The translations under genes were made by a program, and so were the position numbers. This document shows positions 4,798 to 7,398 of a DNA stretch of 7,398 nucleotides, one piece after another. Position 1 is the first letter of the stretch, and each line of letters opens with the position of its first letter. The DNA comes from Bacteroidales bacterium UBA1769 (GTDB taxonomy: Bacteria; Bacteroidota; Bacteroidia; Bacteroidales; UBA932). The notes beneath the pieces were generated by a model, which was not told where the DNA came from, did no database searches, and saw nothing but the letters and a program-made list of their open reading frames with translations. Where the stretch lies: contig DCGV01000045.1 of assembly GCA_002314725.1 (NCBI GenBank), positions 721 to 8,118 on the forward strand, read 5' to 3'.

Positions 4798-7380
4798 TTA
4801 TTCCACCACAAATAGAAATCCTTTTCCTTTAGGGATGACAATAGCTTGGTCCAGATTGATTCCGTTCGATTCGCTCTGATAGCCAATTATCTCGGGCTGA
4901 AAGATTTTTGAGTAGGGGATATCTGCTGTAATCCTGACGCTGCGGTCTGTGTCAGCCCAGGAAGCAACGGCAATGATAGAACGGCCCCGTCCTTTGTACA
5001 GTGTGGCAAGCACATCTGGACAGTCTGTTTTCACCGGAGTTCCTTTTTCCCAGAAACCTATCATTTCCATATCCTTTATTCCGAATTTATCCCAGAATTT
5101 CCATATTTCTTCAGGGCCCTGTCCCACCCAGGGAGCACGATTGGTAATTCCGAAAAGCATTCCGCGCCAGCGGTTGCCACCGTCCTGCAGCATCTGTCCG
5201 CACAGTCCGAAAGGAATTCCCGACACTTCTATCAGCCAATTGTCTGCAGGATGGTCATAGTCTCTGCCCTCGCCTATCCAGCACAGATCAAAATATGGAA
5301 GCAGCTCCATATAAAGGTTCAGACAACTGGCGTTGCCGGCAACATCACAAAGATGGTTCCAACTGTGCAGGTCCATTCGTCCCTCAGGACGGTGGGCGTC
5401 TATGATTTTTCTCGCCCTGCGGACAGTATGGCGCTCGAGAGCGGAGTCATCTACGTAAACCCCGTCAAGATTCATTTTCCTGACCATGAAATCAAGCCCT
5501 CCAATGTAGAAATTATTGAGGCGGCTGTCCGGGGTCGTAATGACAGAAAGATCGGTCTCGCCCTTGAAAATGCCTCTGTCAACATAAGCTTGCCAGGCAG
5601 GGATATAATTCTCCCGGACATTGTCCAGCAACCATTTGCCGGGACCGTCAGGATTGGTGATGGTCCTGCACGTGTTTCCGGGGCCGGGAAAAATGATTTC
5701 TCCGTTGAGACTGTAAAAAGCCCAGAATTCAGGAAGATTTTTTGTCAACTCACGCGTGGTGTAGTAGAATTTCATTCTTTTCCCGTGGGCATGTGCATCA
5801 TCCACAATCTCTTTCAATGCCTGAAGATTCTCATCGAGGTAAGGATAGTTGATGAATGGATACAGGTCCGAGGCATGATGGATGTTGATGATGTTGGCCC
5901 CGAGAGAATCGGCAAGTGCCACTTTCGAACGCTCATTGGTATCCCCTCCGTGAAAATACCTGTCGCAGAACATGACATCCTTGCTGATGGTGCGAAATGG
6001 TGTGAGCAGCATTTCAAAATTGAAGTGCAATATCTGCCCCGCCTTGATTTCTCGCTCTCCGGAATACGCGTTCAAAAGCACATCACTGCTTCTTTCGGTG
6101 AGCCTTACTCCTCCCTTGCCGTCATTGCACCAACTGATGGGCTCCACCAGTTCGCCGTAGTGGTAGTACACGTTTACCAGAGGACGTATGTAGTTTTCAT
6201 CCATCCACTTGACCCTCAAGCCTCCGTTCACTCCTCCTACCCACAGCATATCCTGATTGTTCTTTACATCCCACTTCCAGTCTATATCCTGTTTGCGTGC
6301 ACCTCCTTCAATTCCAAGGCCCATAATATATTCGGCCTTTTCCTTGCAGAACGGGATTTCGAGACGGATATCCCTGACAGGGCAGTCTCTTTTCGCTTCA
6401 AGAGTCAAATCATAGCGCAGGAAACCATCATATTCCAATCTTGCCTGGGTGCAAATGCGGAAATGCTCGGAAGACAAAGCTGTTTCCCAACTGATGCAAT
6501 CTTTCCCCGGCGAATCAAACTTGATTTTGGAGCCCTTGAGCTTCTCTCTGCCCTTATTGGTTTCTATGACAAACCCTGCGGGTGCTGCAAGAATGGGACT
6601 TCCAATGGAAGAAATAGTCTGGTTGGAACCGGTAAAGAACGATTCCACAGAGGCAGGAAAGCCATCCGACCCCAGAATAAGTTTGCGTCCAAGGATTGAA
6701 AGGACATTTCCATCCCTGGTAACGGGTTCATAGCCTTTGGTGATTTCATGATCCTGGGCGATAGTGCAATTGAGCCAGTCAAGACGGGACATCCTCCAGC
6801 CCTCATTGTAACCGTGATTATCCACAGCGTTGGAATTGACACTGAAGATAATGTCTATTTTCTCACTGTGCCCTGCAGCTTCGGCAGTCATTGATCCTTG
6901 ATAAATCCCTTCAGATGCACTGCTCAAATCAACGCCCATCCAAAGGGCCTGCACATGATTTTCTTTTACGGAAATGATTTTTTTGAATGGTTTTCCGTAA
7001 ATATCAACTCCATCGCGGTTGTAACAGGTCAGTTTGGATGCGTCTATGCGTGAGGTGCCGCTATTAAAATCCGAGAAGGAAATCTTGACATCATCCAGGT
7101 CGGACAAAGCGCACAAGGCTATCTGAAAACAGAATGTTTCTCCTTTCGAGGCCAACAAGACAGGCTGGCCTTCAAGCCACGAAAGACAGATGGAGTCTTT
7201 GGAATGAATCGGCCTGTCCCGACTTTCAACAGCCAATCTGAATGGCTTGTCTTTTCCTAAACTTGACACCGGAAGCATCTTTTGGGAATATGCCGTTTCT
7301 CCGCCAAAAAGTCCGATAATCAGGAAAATGGCACTCAGACAAAAAGACCTTTTCAAAGAAATATTCTGTGACGTATTCAT
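4798..7380 (-). CDS. secreted glycoside-hydrolase-like protein, TIM barrel with beta-sandwich domains (GH123/DUF6067-like)
   Basis: An 860-residue exported protein. Residues 1-32 form a signal peptide: K10/R11, a hydrophobic core (about 14-26), and likely cleavage near AYS-Q (30-33). No lipobox cysteine follows, so it is probably periplasmic rather than a lipoprotein. About 45-185 is a beta-sandwich; LWMGVDLSSASEGIYQGSMT (146-165) resembles the segment preceding the catalytic domain in GH123-type proteins. About 190-460 is further beta-rich sequence. About 465-780 looks like a TIM barrel: SLGANIINIHH (492-502), KRMKFYYTTRE (534-544), LDGVYVDDS (638-646), RMDLHSWN (668-675), WIGEGRDYDH (701-710) and GMLFGI (740-745) read as strand ends. 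D644/D645 and E704 are candidate catalytic acids. About 785-860 is a C-terminal beta domain. The start is firm because an in-frame TGA lies at 7384-7386. Substrate is unknown; family naming is from recall and less sure than the architecture. Confidence 0.75.
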   Translation of the reverse strand: MNTSQNISLKRSFCLSAIFLIIGLFGGETAYSQKMLPVSSLGKDKPFRLAVESRDRPIHSKDSICLSWLEGQPVLLASKGETFCFQIALCALSDLDDVKISFSDFNSGTSRIDASKLTCYNRDGVDIYGKPFKKIISVKENHVQALWMGVDLSSASEGIYQGSMTAEAAGHSEKIDIIFSVNSNAVDNHGYNEGWRMSRLDWLNCTIAQDHEITKGYEPVTRDGNVLSILGRKLILGSDGFPASVESFFTGSNQTISSIGSPILAAPAGFVIETNKGREKLKGSKIKFDSPGKDCISWETALSSEHFRICTQARLEYDGFLRYDLTLEAKRDCPVRDIRLEIPFCKEKAEYIMGLGIEGGARKQDIDWKWDVKNNQDMLWVGGVNGGLRVKWMDENYIRPLVNVYYHYGELVEPISWCNDGKGGVRLTERSSDVLLNAYSGEREIKAGQILHFNFEMLLTPFRTISKDVMFCDRYFHGGDTNERSKVALADSLGANIINIHHASDLYPFINYPYLDENLQALKEIVDDAHAHGKRMKFYYTTRELTKNLPEFWAFYSLNGEIIFPGPGNTCRTITNPDGPGKWLLDNVRENYIPAWQAYVDRGIFKGETDLSVITTPDSRLNNFYIGGLDFMVRKMNLDGVYVDDSALERHTVRRARKIIDAHRPEGRMDLHSWNHLCDVAGNASCLNLYMELLPYFDLCWIGEGRDYDHPADNWLIEVSGIPFGLCGQMLQDGGNRWRGMLFGITNRAPWVGQGPEEIWKFWDKFGIKDMEMIGFWEKGTPVKTDCPDVLATLYKGRGRSIIAVASWADTDRSVRITADIPYSKIFQPEIIGYQSESNGINLDQAIVIPKGKGFLFVVE

Positions 7381-7398
7381 AACTCAAGTTTCGCAAGT

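Noticed and set aside
5251..6699. A 482-codon open frame on the plus strand, opposite the glycoside-hydrolase-like gene.
   Set aside because: It lies wholly within the well-supported minus-strand gene. Its translation shows no recognisable motif or domain, and no promoter or ribosome site was seen. It is most likely a codon-usage shadow.
7381..7398. Promoter or ribosome site for the glycoside-hydrolase-like gene.
   Set aside because: Only 18 bp upstream of the start is visible and it contains neither a TAnnTTTG match nor a convincing Shine-Dalgarno, so nothing can be assigned.

Overview
The window most likely comes from a member of the Bacteroidales (phylum Bacteroidota), possibly an uncultured gut or environmental lineage. 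The evidence is the gene content: a Zn-peptidase of the YugP type, a Uup-like ABC-F protein and an AraC-type regulator, each with wording typical of Bacteroidota homologues, plus a large secreted carbohydrate-active protein beside a regulator. Two intergenic elements also match the Bacteroidota -7 promoter consensus TAnnTTTG, and most starts lack a clear Shine-Dalgarno sequence. The assignment is inferred from recall of these families, not from any database search.

Layout, left to right. The left edge holds the first 126 codons of a minus-strand alanine racemase, which runs out of the window. An 80-bp divergent intergenic region with a perfect 14-bp palindrome separates it from a plus-strand pair: a membrane zinc metallopeptidase and, 18 bp downstream, an endonuclease/exonuclease/phosphatase (EEP) fold protein. 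That pair meets a minus-strand series head-on, and the two opposing stop codons overlap by 4 bp. Read in the direction of transcription, the minus-strand series is a large secreted glycoside-hydrolase-like protein (860 aa), then an AraC-family regulator (298 aa), then a Uup-type ABC-F ATPase (577 aa). The gaps are 71 and 51 bp.

Functional reading. Most of the window is housekeeping: D-alanine supply for peptidoglycan, membrane proteolysis, a ribosome- or DNA-associated ABC-F ATPase, and a nuclease- or phosphatase-fold protein. The accessory part is the right half, where a signal-peptide-bearing TIM-barrel protein of unknown substrate precedes an AraC-type regulator with a predicted cupin sensor domain. 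This resembles a small glycan-utilisation module, although no SusC/SusD pair is visible; one could lie beyond the right edge.

I found no RNA gene, mobile element, CRISPR array or convincing intrinsic terminator. No gene-free stretch exceeds 300 bp. I do not see strong evidence for a wholly new system. The best lead is the glycoside-hydrolase-like protein with its adjacent regulator.
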